In this document: in pieces, positions 24,512-34,916 of the stretch
Numbering within the stretch: position 1 is the first letter of the stretch
Layout: each line of letters opens with the position of its first letter
NCBI GenBank assembly: GCA_001643675.2
Contig: LSRY02000007.1
Span: 1,121,001-1,185,000 of the forward strand
DNA: 64,000 nucleotides
Direction: 5' to 3'
Source: Monocercomonoides exilis
Taxonomy: Eukaryota > Preaxostyla > Oxymonadida > Polymastigidae
Notes under the pieces: generated by a model
The model's database searches: none
Told to the model about the DNA's origin: nothing
What the model saw: the letters and a program-made list of their open reading frames with translations, nothing else
Translations under genes and position numbers: made by a program

Positions 24512-25550
24512 TGAAGTATATTGCATAGGCTGTGGAGTAGGTGATGTTGTGTTGTTATGCTGCTGCTGTTTTTGCTGAGCTTGCGATGAAAGAGGCTCTG
24601 GTTTTGGCTCTTCTTAATATGACTCGTCCTTTTTGAATCTTTTTATTGATTCAATAGCGTTTGCATTCTTTTCTGCTTCTGTTTATGTTCGAATCATCAT
24701 CATCATTTTCTTCATTCTCATCTTTCGTGTTATCTTCATCGCTTTTTTCTTCTTCCTTACTTCTATTTTCATTCACAGAATTATTCCATTCTTTCTCTTC
24801 TTTCTCACCTTTTTCGCCATCCCCCTCATTTTTGAAGCACTCACATTAATTCCTGGTCTTTTAATCGATTCATCAATCGGTGTCGGAGAAAGCAGCAGGT
24901 TTGGTCTGACCATCAAAAGCACTTCATTCACAACAGAATCACGCTGAAGCTCAAGCGCCTGGTAATATCTTCGCATCAGCCTCTGTTTCTCTCTCTGTTT
25001 GTGTCTCTTCTCTCTTCTCTCTTCTTCATCACTGATGATGGAGCTGTCGGAAAGGAATTCACTTTCTTCATTTTTCTTTATTTCCTTCAAAGAATCTCTT
25101 CTAATCAACGATAAACTCTGATTTTTTTCTGCTTTCACTTCATTTTCTTTTTCATCATCATTGTTATTTTCATCATTTGCAGATTTCAATGCCTTCCTCA
25201 TCTTAATCAGTTCTCCTGTTCTTCTCTCCTCTCTTCTCTCGTTCCTAGCTTCTCTCTCACTTTCCTTCGCTCTCTCTCTTTCTCTCTTCCTCTTCTCCAG
25301 ATTCTCAACAAACCACTTTACCGTCCGAAACTTTGCAAACAGCGGCAGCGCCTGAAATGCATCTGGAGGGAGAACAAAATATTGTCTTTTCTTTCTTCTT
25401 CCGAACTGCTGCCTCATCCTCCTCATCTGCTACTCTTCGCTTGTCAGAAATCTGTTGCGCAAAAATCGACGCAACGAGGAAGAAGAAAATAGTGAAGAGG
25501 GCGATGAACTTGGGGCTTCTTCGACTTGTGCACGGCAGTTGAGATAGCAT
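24512..25550 (-). pseudogene. Upstream pieces of the same broken gene
   Basis: In order: a frame with a hydrophobic segment KFIALFTIFFFLVASIFAQQ (25550-25305); a frame with LPPDAFQALPLFAKFRTVKW and a long K/R/E coiled coil (25426-24773); and a Q/P-rich stretch QAQQKQQQHNNTTSPTPQP that leads to the TGA at 24509. The pieces lie in different frames without clear splice sites, so either introns were missed or the gene is decayed. Function unknown. Confidence 0.35.
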
Positions 25551-25614
25551 CGGAGGAGGAGAGGGAGCATTGCTCTTATGCGGAGCGCATTTTAATCTCA
25601 GAGCAATAGTGTGA

Positions 25615-26283
25615 TCAAGGGTGGAGAGAGAGAGAGAGAGAGAGATCGGTCATTGCTGGAGAAGATGTGGATGAAGAGGAGGAAGAGGAAGGTAAATGAG
25701 AAGGTAATAGCCGATGAAGTGAAAGCAAGGAATCATTGGTCTTAGTCGGAGATGCGCCTGTACACGTTCCAGAAAATGAATGAGTCAAAGATGTTTGTGA
25801 AGAATTTTGATTATTTTTTCTTTTGCCTTTGTCATCTAGGGGCATAAAATGAATTTTGAAGAGTTGCTTCTTGTGGTGAAAGGACCACAGGAAGAGGCAG
25901 ACGCGGCGCATGTTTTCTTATGAAGTCTTCGATGGTTTCGTCCATTTCTGCTTTTTCGGCTCTTTCTTGTGGTGAATTCACTTCTAACTGTTCATTAAAA
26001 AAGGAAGATGAAAATGATCAGTTTTCTATTTTTCTTTCTCGAAGAATTTGACTGTTGCTGTTTTTGATGACGATGTCGAAGAAGAAGAAGAAGAAGAAGA
26101 AGAAGAAGAAGAAGAAGAAGAATAAGTTAAAGAATTTAGAGAAGGTGAGGAAGAAGGAAATGATGAAGAAGAAAGTGAAGAAAGTGAAGAAGATGAGATG
26201 ATGAAGAAAATAAATATTTTTCGCGATTGACAAATCCATAAAAAATTCAAAAAAATTCCAAGGAAGAAGTTGGGCGGTTCCAT
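25615..26283 (-). other. Low-complexity Ser/Phe-rich stretch
   Basis: Minus-strand frames are S-rich or F-rich translations of GAA/GA microsatellites (25621-25645 GA repeat; 26077-26120 GAA repeat). A coding role is doubtful. The stretch at 25911-25750 (FHHKKQLFKIHFMPLDDKGK) could be a real exon of the gene below but has no support. Confidence 0.3.
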
Positions 26284-26554
26284 GTGATTTTGTTTACTAA
26301 ATGAAACATCTCATTTAACAAGTTAACTTCGTAAGGATACAATAATCCTGATTGCTACATAAATGGCTAAAAGATTCAAGTTAATCAATAAAGCTTGATT
26401 TCTTCAAATCAACTCACTTTCTTTCAACAATTTCCTCTCTTTTCCCTTCAAAAATAAAAAATGAAGATATCTCTCAATTTCCACTCCTTTCCATTTTCCT
26501 CTTCCATTCAGCTCTCAAAATCATCAATTGAAGAACAGAGTTTTTTAATTCTCC

Positions 26555-26624
26555 AGAACAAACAAAACTACCACACCTCTTGTTATAGGAGAAGAGCCTG
26601 TATTAAGGGCTCAGTCGCTTATCA
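26555..26624 (+). repeat. Left inverted terminal repeat of DIRS-like element
   Basis: Starts AGAACAAACAAAACTACCAC and ends GGGCTCAGTCGCTTATCA; the reverse complement lies at 30869-30938. Confidence 0.9.
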
Positions 26625-26628
26625 GATC

Positions 26629-27474
26629 ATGGATATTGAAAACACTGCAACAGGACCTGCATCGGGGCTGGGTAGTATTTTTACACTCAGCGGATTAACG
26701 GGCGGCGTGGGCTTATCTCAACCTACCTCCTCAAGCAGTGTACCACCTATGCAACCGGCACAATTTTCATCAGGAGATACCTCTTCCGATTCATCACCTA
26801 ATGGAAAAAATATTTTTGCCGCATTATGCAGAGAATTATTTGGGTCAGAAACCTCACAATCCATCTTTGATCTGAAAATCGACTCACCTGATATAGCAGA
26901 TACAGTTTCATTTTATGAATCATTTTCATACACCCCCTTTATCCCATCCAAGGTTCACGAATTTGCAAGATCATCAAACTGGATAAAGGACGCTCTAAAC
27001 TCTAGTGGCTGGAGAGTTGAACGCTACTTAATTCAAGCAGTGAAGGCACTAATACTAACACACGCAGATGCGCCTGAGAAACAGGAAAGACTATACGATG
27101 AGATGATGCTTGTGATTTCGGGTCTCCAAGAAGCAAGGCACTCTAGGATCCAAGCAGAATACGGATTTGCCGCAGCTAAAGTGCTTCGAGTGGAAACAGA
27201 GGACCCAATTGTCTCAGGTAAAAAATTGTCCAAGATCAAACCATTTCTCGAGGCAAGGAGAGCTCGATCGCAACCATCGCAGCACCAACTCCACAATAGA
27301 AGAAGATTTTTTCGGCTTCCGGCCCGAAGCATCGGGCCTGCCCAGTTCCGAACGAGAACATCTGCCAGACAACATAGACAAACAGGGAAATGGTTCAGAA
27401 GCCGGGGGACTTCCAAAATTTAATAGGAGGCAGGACTCAGATGTTTGCACAGGAGTGGAGGAGCATAGGAGTGA
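26629..27474 (+). CDS. Gag-like protein of DIRS-like element
   Basis: ATG at 26629, just inside the left repeat. A Ser/Gly/Pro-rich N-terminus precedes a helical region (about residues 60-200, FYESFSYTPFIPSKVHEFAR, YLIQAVKALILTHADAP) as in DIRS/Ngaro capsid-like proteins. The frame reaches the first TAA at 27423 and, with TAA/TAG as Gln, TGA at 27474. It overlaps the RT frame by about 85 bases in a different frame, so RT needs its own start (ATG 27390) or a frameshift. No zinc knuckle was seen. Confidence 0.65.
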
Positions 27475-29304
27475 AGTACACAACAACCTTTGGAGTTCGC
27501 CCAGTTTGGAAAAGAAAATCTGCGAAAGAAAAGTTAATGAAGGAGGTTTATTTGCGAAGAGGCTTCATTGGCACAAGAAAGGAAGAAGAAGAGTGTGCCA
27601 AATGGATACAAGAGAGCTTGTCCAACAACATCTTATACGAAATCAAAGAAGGAGAGGCAAAATGTTTGAACACGCTTTTCTTTATAAAGAAAAAGAACGG
27701 GAAATATCGACAGATCCTCGATTGTCGCACCTTGAACAAAGCAATAAAGGACATTCACTTCAAATCCGAAGACCACAAGACACTGGAGAAGCTCCTCCGC
27801 AAGGACGATTATACGGTTGCAATAGACCTCTCACAAGCCTTCTTCCTTGTTCCCGTACACAAAGATTTCACTCCCTTTCTTGCTTTCGGCTTCAGAGAGA
27901 GGACATTCGCATTTAAAGGTCTCCCCTACGGTTACAAATATGCTCCACGAATATTTTTACAAAGCTGATGAGGAAGGTTGTGCAGAAGGTTCGGAAAAGG
28001 TGGAGTGTGAGATGTTTGAATTATCTCGACGATATTATCATTTTGCACGAGGACAAAAACGCCTTGCAGAAAGCTACAACAGGAATCGTTCACTGGTTCA
28101 ACAAGCTCGTTCTTGTTGTCAACGAAGAGAAGAGCAGGAAAACTCCAAGAAAAACCTTCTCCTTTCTTGGTTGGACATGGAAGACTCGTGTGATGAAGGT
28201 CGCATTGGAGACGAAGCGCAGGTCCTCGTTGCAGAAGAAGATAAAACGGTGGACGAATTTGGCATCGGAGGAAACATCAATCAAGACAAAAGACTTCGCA
28301 TCACTTGTTGGAGAAATCAGCGCAACTCGATTCGTCTACGCAGAAACCTCTCTACACATGAACAGATTATATAAGGAGCTCAACAATGCAGTCAGGAAAA
28401 CCGGACGGACTGGTGCGATGAATCTGAATCATTCCATCAGGGAACAGCTTCAATATTGGAAAACGAGACTGAGAGAGAAGGAGGAAAGACCTTGGGTGTT
28501 GTTTGCAATTCCAGACGCGACGTTGACAACCGATGCTATTCACTGGGCCTGTGGTGCAACCCTTCGAATAAGCAGCTTTCTGTACCACTTCCATCAAGCT
28601 TTCACTCGAGTATTCCTCAACCAGTCATCCAATTTCAAGGAGATGTTGGCTGTCCTTTTGGCACTCAAACATTTTCACCATCTCATAGCCTAACACAATG
28701 TCCGAAGGATTCTTCTGAGATCAGACAACACCTCCGTTGTATACGACATCAATCGCTGGACAGCGGGAAAGAATCTCCTGGCTCTTACGAGGAAGATCAG
28801 ACAATGAACAACAGAATGGAATATTCACCTGTAAGCAATTCATTTCCCAGGAGCAAAGAACCTGACAGCGGATGCCCTCTCAAGACTTCAACGCGCAGGT
28901 GACTACGAAATAACAGACGAAGCATTAAGAGAGTTGGAACATCGGTTAGATCTTACAATCGAACAGGACGCATTCGCAAGCGCTACAAACAGGAAGACAA
29001 TGACTTGGTTTGGACCAGGAAGTCCAGAGCTGGAGGACGGACCACAAGCAGATTGGAAATGGGCGGTGACTCTGGTGCATCCACCGATATTTCTAATTCT
29101 CCCTTGCTTAAGGAAGATTCGGGAGGAACAGGCGAGAGCAGTGATTCTTCTTCCAGCCTGGAGGTTCCAGGTCTGGACCCCTTTTCTGAGAGAGATGACG
29201 ACATCTTTCATGAGATGGAGTGATTCGAGGAAAATATTGAGGGCAGGTCCAGGAATGAAGAGGTCAGGAGCATCACTCCCCCCGGGACCTTACTTAGCAG
29301 CAAG
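27390..29304 (+). CDS. Reverse transcriptase-RNase H of DIRS-like element
   Basis: RT blocks in order: FFIKKKNGKYRQILDCRTLN, YTVAIDLSQAFFLVPV (first catalytic Asp), FKGLPYGYKYAPRIF and CLNYLDDIIILHED (YLDD box). RNase H follows: IPDATLTTDAIHWACGATL (Asp), SSNFKEMLAVLLALKHF (Glu) and LLRSDNTSVVYDINRW (Asp). A frame break falls on T5 at 27954-27958. Within RNase H, TAA codons at 'LIA-x-HNVRR' and 'NIHL-x-AIHF' suit Gln, but TGA at 28805-28807 sits where Trp is likely (IRQ-x-TTEW). A second break at C6 (29278-29283) shifts into the recombinase frame. Confidence 0.85.
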
Positions 29305-30345
29305 ACTCAACTGGTAGCACAAAGAGGAGAACAGTGGTGGAACAGCGGTCTTCGAAGATGCAATGTTCCCGAAGCAACAATCACCGAAGCAAAAAATAAT
29401 GTATCGACTTCAATTTGGACAGCCCACACATTCGGATTCGCGCATGTCTCCCAGTCCTGGGCCGAGGAAAATTGTGCAGAATTTCCACAAGACTTCTTAG
29501 AATGGTGTCGAAGGTGTGCCATGCTTTTTGTTTAACTAAAGGAAAAGGGATTCCCCTTCTCCTGCATGTGCGCCACGAGATCCGCAATTTCTCAATTCTC
29601 AAGAATGAGTTATGGAAAGGACATTTAGCAAGTCCCAATTATTAAGACAATCTTCCGCTTCTTCCACCGTTCCCATGTTCATAGAAAACCTTACACATAT
29701 ATGTGGTCGCCCACCGTGGTCTTCGATTTCTACAACTCACGGCCGAACAATATGGATCTATCCTTCTATGAACTTACAGTTAAGTGCATACTGCTTTGCG
29801 TGCTATTCACAGCATACAGCTTCCACGAACTCGAACAACTATCGATGAGTAAATCCATTTTCAATAACGATGCCATCCGCCTTCACACTCACCTGAAAAC
29901 ATCCATTCCCCCGAGTTATCTCACAATTCCTTTCTTAGGAGACGCAGATGAGAAGATCTGCCCAGTAAGAGCAGTCAACTGCCTTTGGGAAAGAGTTCGA
30001 AGGACCTACGAATCGAGAGACACATTTCTTCTTAACACTACGCATCACACACCGCTGAAGACTTCAGGAATTAGAAAACTGGTAAAACTCGGAATGACGC
30101 AGGTGGGGATCCCACAGGAGTTCAGACCATACACAATCAAGCATGCAGCCATTTCCGCCTTGATCTTGAAGGGAGTACCGGAAGTGCTGATAGCGAGACA
30201 TGCTCGCTTATCACCGACAGCTCACACTCCAACGCGCTCCTATCTAAAAGCCATCCTTGCATCCGACATGGACCATGCGCTGGTTGCTCCTCGACAAGAA
30301 GATCAAACAGCACTTGTTGCTTGCAACTGCCCATCCACTGCCTAA
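29305..30345 (+). CDS. Tyrosine recombinase of DIRS-like element
   Basis: One frame with TAA ('AMLFV-x-LKEKG') and TAG ('YGKDI-x-QVPII') fitting Gln. The C-terminal catalytic box reads YTIKHAAISALILKG, VLIARHARLSPTAHTPTRSY, with the H..., RH and final Tyr of lambda-type recombinases. Box I, normally an A/G-L-R-x-S-E-L pattern, reads AYSFHELEQL, so the first Arg appears replaced by Ser. The first in-frame TAA after the box is at 30343; the frame stays open beyond it if TAA is Gln. The enzyme would integrate a circular cDNA without short duplications, but this copy may be inactive. Confidence 0.75.
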
Positions 30346-30583
30346 GCACCATTTCTCCCAGCCTCAACTTCACAGGAAACAACAAGCCTCTTCTCAAGAA
30401 CAACTGCGTTCCCACGAGCACCCATTGCGGAACTGAACAACAAACTCAACTCGCAAGTTCCAAGCTCGCAGACAGTGGAGCCGACAAAAGTTTGCAGCAG
30501 AATTGAATATACGACAATAAAAACAGTTCTAACAAGCGAGAATAGTCATATGCAAGCTGACGGATAACGATACCAACAATACT

Positions 30584-30720
30584 ACTCCCTTTTCAAGAGG
30601 TGTTAAAGTTATCGTTTGTTCTGGAGAATTAATGAACTCTGTTCTTTAATTTGTATTGAACAAACAAAAGTGCAACAACTCTATTTCCCACCACGAGTTT
30701 AGCTCTTCCCACCCTTCGAG
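30584..30720 (+). repeat. Internal complementary region of DIRS-like element
   Basis: CGTTTGTTCTGGAGAATTA and AACTCTGTTCTTTAATT are the reverse complement of 26526-26572, outside and across the left end. GAACAAACAAAA...CAACAACTCT further on resembles the complement of the right end. This layout is known for DIRS-1 and lets the ends be rebuilt during replication. Confidence 0.7.
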
Positions 30721-30868
30721 TTTTCTATTATTTCACAGTTTGTATTTATACTCGTTTTGTTTCACAACAGTCTCTGTGCACTTTGTTCTTTTGCACTATT
30801 TCCTTATTTTCTTTAGAAAACGTTCAATATTTCAATTCTTTCTCACATCCACCGTTTTTCACTTCAAT

Positions 30869-30938
30869 TGATAAGCGACTGAGCCCTTAATACAGGCTCT
30901 ACTCCCATAACAAGAGGTGTTGTAGTTTTGTTTGTTCT
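30869..30938 (+). repeat. Right inverted terminal repeat of DIRS-like element
   Basis: Starts TGATAAGCGACTGAGCCCTT and ends GTTTTGTTTGTTCT; reverse complement of 26555-26624. Confidence 0.9.
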
Positions 30939-31722
30939 TTATGAAAAAATATCAATCCCATCCTTTTCTTCTCTTTCCCATTCTCTTCCAAAATATCTTC
31001 TCCTTTCATAAAAAAATACACCTCTTCCATTTGAATATTTCTGAATATTCTTCTTCTTTCCCGCCTTTGCCCTGTTTTCTTTCATTTCAAAATCCATTTC
31101 TCCCATCACCAATAAGTCCTCCTTCATCATCCTCAGCCACTTCTCTGCATATTTACTGAATATTTTTCTTCAAATCTCCACCTGTTCCTTCACCATCTTT
31201 TTGTCTCAGAATTTCTTCCTTTCAAAAATCTCTCCCGAAATATAAACTTTCAAAAAAACACTCAACTCCCGCCTCCTGCTACAAAAAATCCCCTTCCATC
31301 TCATCTCTGATCCATATCCCTCATGTGCCTGGTGTTGATGATATAGACATCAAATACTTCTTTTGGTGGTTGAGAATATTATTAAAGGAGATGATCATGA
31401 CAAAAACAGAAAAAACACCTCTGCACATCCAACACAATGTGTACAGGCTGAAAAGACCCTCCAGTGAGATATACAACGTATTTTGTGGAGATGCATTCCA
31501 TGCTGCATTTTCCATTCCGAGACTGAAATGAAGAGATTGTTTTTTTGAATGATGATGGCTGTGGAAATGAAGCTGTTTGGCAAAATGTAGTCGAAGCGCA
31601 GTTTTGTCTTTATTCATTTTTCTAAATATGAATATTAACCTGTTGATGCATTTTTTGTTTCTTTCAGGGCAGTGAGTGAAAATTAATGGAAATGAGAAAA
31701 AACTGGATTCCTCATTGTGCAT
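30939..31722 (-). other. Unresolved minus-strand coding-like fragments
   Basis: Two stretches look translated but have no recognised family. One is K/E-rich (31170-30939, KYAEKWLRMMKEDLLVMGEM). The other (31722-31321) has a hydrophobic segment LYTLCWMCRGVFSVFVMIIS. They lie upstream, on the same strand, of the broken gene left of the DIRS-like element, so they could be its earlier exons cut off by the insertion. That link is inference only. Confidence 0.25.
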
Positions 31723-32569
31723 GGTGACTATGGAGTTGGGAGAGCGAATTCATATGGAAAGTGCCCAGAGTGAAGGGATTGGGAAGGGAATTGGAGATGA
31801 TATTTTCAGACGAAAAACAGGACATTTCTCAATGATGAGAGTGGAATTTGAGCAGAAAACATAAATCTCACATTTTTCAGAAGAGCAAGAAATCGATGAA
31901 TTTGATGGAGAAATGACTTCTGGAAATGAAGGTTGGAGGGTCAGATGTTGAAACGCTGAATATTTATCGATTTCAACTTATTTTTTTTTAAATTCATTTT
32001 CAATAACAATATGTATCATATATTTGAATATGAAATTGATGTATTACATTATCTTAATTATTGTTATCATGTTTTTGAAATCAGTTAACTTATGTTTTAT
32101 TAGGTTTATCGAATTTTCGATATTTTTTTAAGAAATTATTTTTATTTCTCGATATTTGAAATAAAAACATTTGGAAACAAATAAAAATCAACAAATAATA
32201 AATAATAACTATATGTTAATGGATATTTTCTCATTATTTTAGATAAATATTTTTCTATTACGCACATACTTTTTTGATCAAACATCGGAATTTTTTATGA
32301 TATCAAAAAAATCATCCAAATGACTTTTTAAGTGCTTTGAATTAAGTTTCATCTGAAAATGAATAAACATTTGTTATTCTGAATTTGATTAGAAATTGCA
32401 GTTTATTATTTCGTGCGTTATTTTTAATAGAACTTTATTAATGATACGAACAGCATAGATCGATTAAAAGCTATGAAATAGTTTTTTTGTGAATTAATGT
32501 TAATGGAATCTTATTTGATAGAAAAGAAGTTAAAAAATCAAAAATCAAAAATAAAGATAAAGTTATTCT

Positions 32570-32875
32570 ATGATTCCTTTTAAAATATTTTTTCAAAGAT
32601 TTAAAAGAAGAAAAGATCAGAGAATACAATTTTATATTGGGCTGTTTCTTTGTTTATGGATCATTTTTTTTTCTTATTGTTTCAAAACACTGAACATTAT
32701 TTTGTTTGTTGTTTTGGTTGTTGTTTTTGAAATGAGCACATCATTTATCTTTAAGAACAATATTCTTTTTATCAAAATTTTCAGAGATCTTGATAATTTT
32801 TTTTTGAAAAGTTTGATGGAAGAGCTCTAAAAACAAAGCTATAAATGTAACACATCACAAAGGCATATGAATTGA
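32570..32875 (+). CDS. Small two-span membrane protein, unknown
   Basis: ATG 32570 to TGA 32875 if TAA at 32828-32830 is read as Gln; 86 codons to the TAA. A basic N-terminus (FFQRFKRRKDQR) is followed by two hydrophobic segments, FYIGLFLCLWIIFFSYCF and ILFVVLVVVFEMSTSFIF. No family is recognised. The AT-rich setting makes chance open frames common, so this is tentative. Flanks 31.9-32.5 and 32.9-33.4 kb show nothing else. Confidence 0.3.
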
Positions 32876-33430
32876 ATAAGCAATATCAATGACGTGAATT
32901 TCTCTTGGGAGGTGAACGTGTTAAATGAAGGGGAAAAACCCACACAAATAAACCAAATAAAAACCGTGAGGTAAAAAAAACAATCTCATGAAATGCAAGA
33001 AAGACATATTCAAATTGTTCTGTTTCATTTAATTTAAAAACAGAAGGCAAAAATTTGTTTGAGAAATAACTAGTCAGGCAAGCACATCATCCTTCAGCGT
33101 TCTTTTCCAAATGGAAAATTCAGAATAGCAGGTGCTAAATTTGACATATTTCACATTGTCAACACTTTGCCCAAACGGATCATCAAATAAAATGACAATC
33201 CGACAAGCCATCAAAAAAAATAATTTCAAATAAGATTCTTCTGCTTATCTCTGATCATTCTTGCACTTTATCATCTTGTATTTTTGTCAGAACTCATTCT
33301 TCCACCACATTTCATTCCTCTTTTCTTTCAGCCTTGCATCTGCTATTTCTTCTTTTTGACTTTCTTCTTCTTCTTCTTCTTCTTCTTCTTCTTCTTCTTC
33401 TTCTTCTTCCATTCCTCAATCTCATTCTTT

Positions 33431-34687
33431 TCAGATATATTCAACAAAGCGCTCCCTTCCTTTCCCAATGACAGAAATCTTCTTTTCACCAATATCAATT
33501 GTTGTTGCCTCACTTTTGTGATCCCCTTCCAGCAGCGTGATTGCCAAGCTAATTTGTATCTCACACATCTCAAACGCCTTCTTCACCGTTTTGCACGGAT
33601 TCGTTTCATTTGCTCCACAGAGCTCATATGAATCATTCCCACTCACTGAGACGTATATCGTCTTGTCCTTCAGCCAATCTTTCTTTTCTGTGTGCTGAAA
33701 TGTCCAGCTGCTCCCAGTATAATTGTAGGCATAGCACATTCTCTTCTCATCTGTGTTTGTGGTGTAACATTCTTTGAACGGATTCCCTGACTCTAAATAA
33801 AGACTGTAATGATCTGCATATGCAATGTCATGCCCGTATGGTGGATTGGCCGAACATTTGCATTCGTGAAAAAATAAGAAGAAACAATAAATAATATCAT
33901 TTTGCGATGTTTGTCTATAAGGATATAATCGCAACCCTCCACCATATGACGATGCTGAACATGAAATAAACTGAATGCTCCTCATTTTGAATGCTGTAGG
34001 AATATTGTAACAATACATGCCTCCACCATATGAATTTGTAAGAGAGCATGAAGTGAAACAGCAGTCAAACACGCACGCACTCTCCCCACCTTCATTTTCT
34101 TCTCCAATGCATCCTGCTCCTGAAACCTGAAAATTGCCGAGATAAAGTCCTCCTCCAGTGCTATATGCTTTACAATTCTGGAATTCACATCCGCTGATCC
34201 GAACACATGTTGAAATCGTATAAACGAATGCCCCTCCTCCCAAATAATTTTGTGCAGTACACGAATCGAAGGTGTTGTTCACAATCTCAACCGATTTAAT
34301 ATTATAGCAACTAATACCTCCACCGCACCAATGCGCAACGCACCCACAAAACACGCAATGCGAAACAGACACAGAGGCAGACGATTGGCCATACATGCAA
34401 ATTGCTCCACCATTCGAAGAGCCATCGGCGTATGAATCAACTTCTCCATTTTCCTTCGATCCATTCCATTCACACCAAATGAACTCATTCGCTCCATTGA
34501 ATGTTTCGTTCTGTCTGTCTGGCTTCAATGGAACCTCCGAAGTTCCTTCACAAAAAACATTCCTTGTCCTACAACACCCAATGAATGAAATGTTTGAGGC
34601 TATCAAGGAAGCCAAGGGGTTGTTGAGCGAAGGAACAATTCCGCCATCATATGCATCACACACTGATGAAAATGAGCAGCTGCTCAT
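33431..34687 (-). CDS. Partial surface-protein gene (Cys/Gly-rich repeats)
   Basis: About 418 codons ending at TGA (33431). Repeats of the form C-x-A-x-x-x-GGG-x-x-x-Y-N (for example AHWCGGGISCYNIKSVEIVN and SYGGGMYCYNIPTAFKM) resemble the beta-helix repeats of the large surface gene. The IWCEWNGS block matches WCEWIDTKG there, and CGANETNPCKTVKKAFEMCE matches its CGKTQQSPCATVEYAL block. The frame stays open upstream of the ATG through an S/T-rich stretch and one TAA. No signal peptide, membrane span or kinase part is visible, so this is a truncated copy or a short secreted relative. Confidence 0.6.
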   Translation of the reverse strand: MSSCSFSSVCDAYDGGIVPSLNNPLASLIASNISFIGCCRTRNVFCEGTSEVPLKPDRQNETFNGANEFIWCEWNGSKENGEVDSYADGSSNGGAICMYGQSSASVSVSHCVFCGCVAHWCGGGISCYNIKSVEIVNNTFDSCTAQNYLGGGAFVYTISTCVRISGCEFQNCKAYSTGGGLYLGNFQVSGAGCIGEENEGGESACVFDCCFTSCSLTNSYGGGMYCYNIPTAFKMRSIQFISCSASSYGGGLRLYPYRQTSQNDIIYCFFLFFHECKCSANPPYGHDIAYADHYSLYLESGNPFKECYTTNTDEKRMCYAYNYTGSSWTFQHTEKKDWLKDKTIYVSVSGNDSYELCGANETNPCKTVKKAFEMCEIQISLAITLLEGDHKSEATTIDIGEKKISVIGKGRERFVEYI

Positions 34688-34916
34688 CAGACATGATGTT
34701 TGGGTTGTTGTAGTTGTTGAAGACGAACATGCATCATTTGCTGTTGAGATGTTGAAAAATGATAATTTGAAGAGGGATACAAAAGGGATGGAAGGCGATG
34801 AGAGGAACGGGGCAGAAGATGAGATGAGAGATTAGCAAACTGAAACGCTTCCTTCTCTTTTGATTTTTTTGATTATATACCTTTTTTGCCTCTTGGCGCC
34901 TTCCGCAAATAATTTT

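Larger units (their letters stand above)
26526..30938 (+). mobile_element. DIRS-like tyrosine-recombinase retrotransposon
   Basis: About 4.4 kb with gag, RT, RNase H and tyrosine recombinase in order on the plus strand. The ends are inverted rather than direct: 26555-26624 and 30869-30938 are reverse complements over 70 bases with few differences. An internal region at 30584-30720 is complementary to the outer left end and, more weakly, to the right end, the hallmark of DIRS circle intermediates. Two frame breaks fall on a T5 and a C6 run. In-frame TAA/TAG codons fit Gln. The inserted copy is young enough to be almost intact. Confidence 0.9.
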
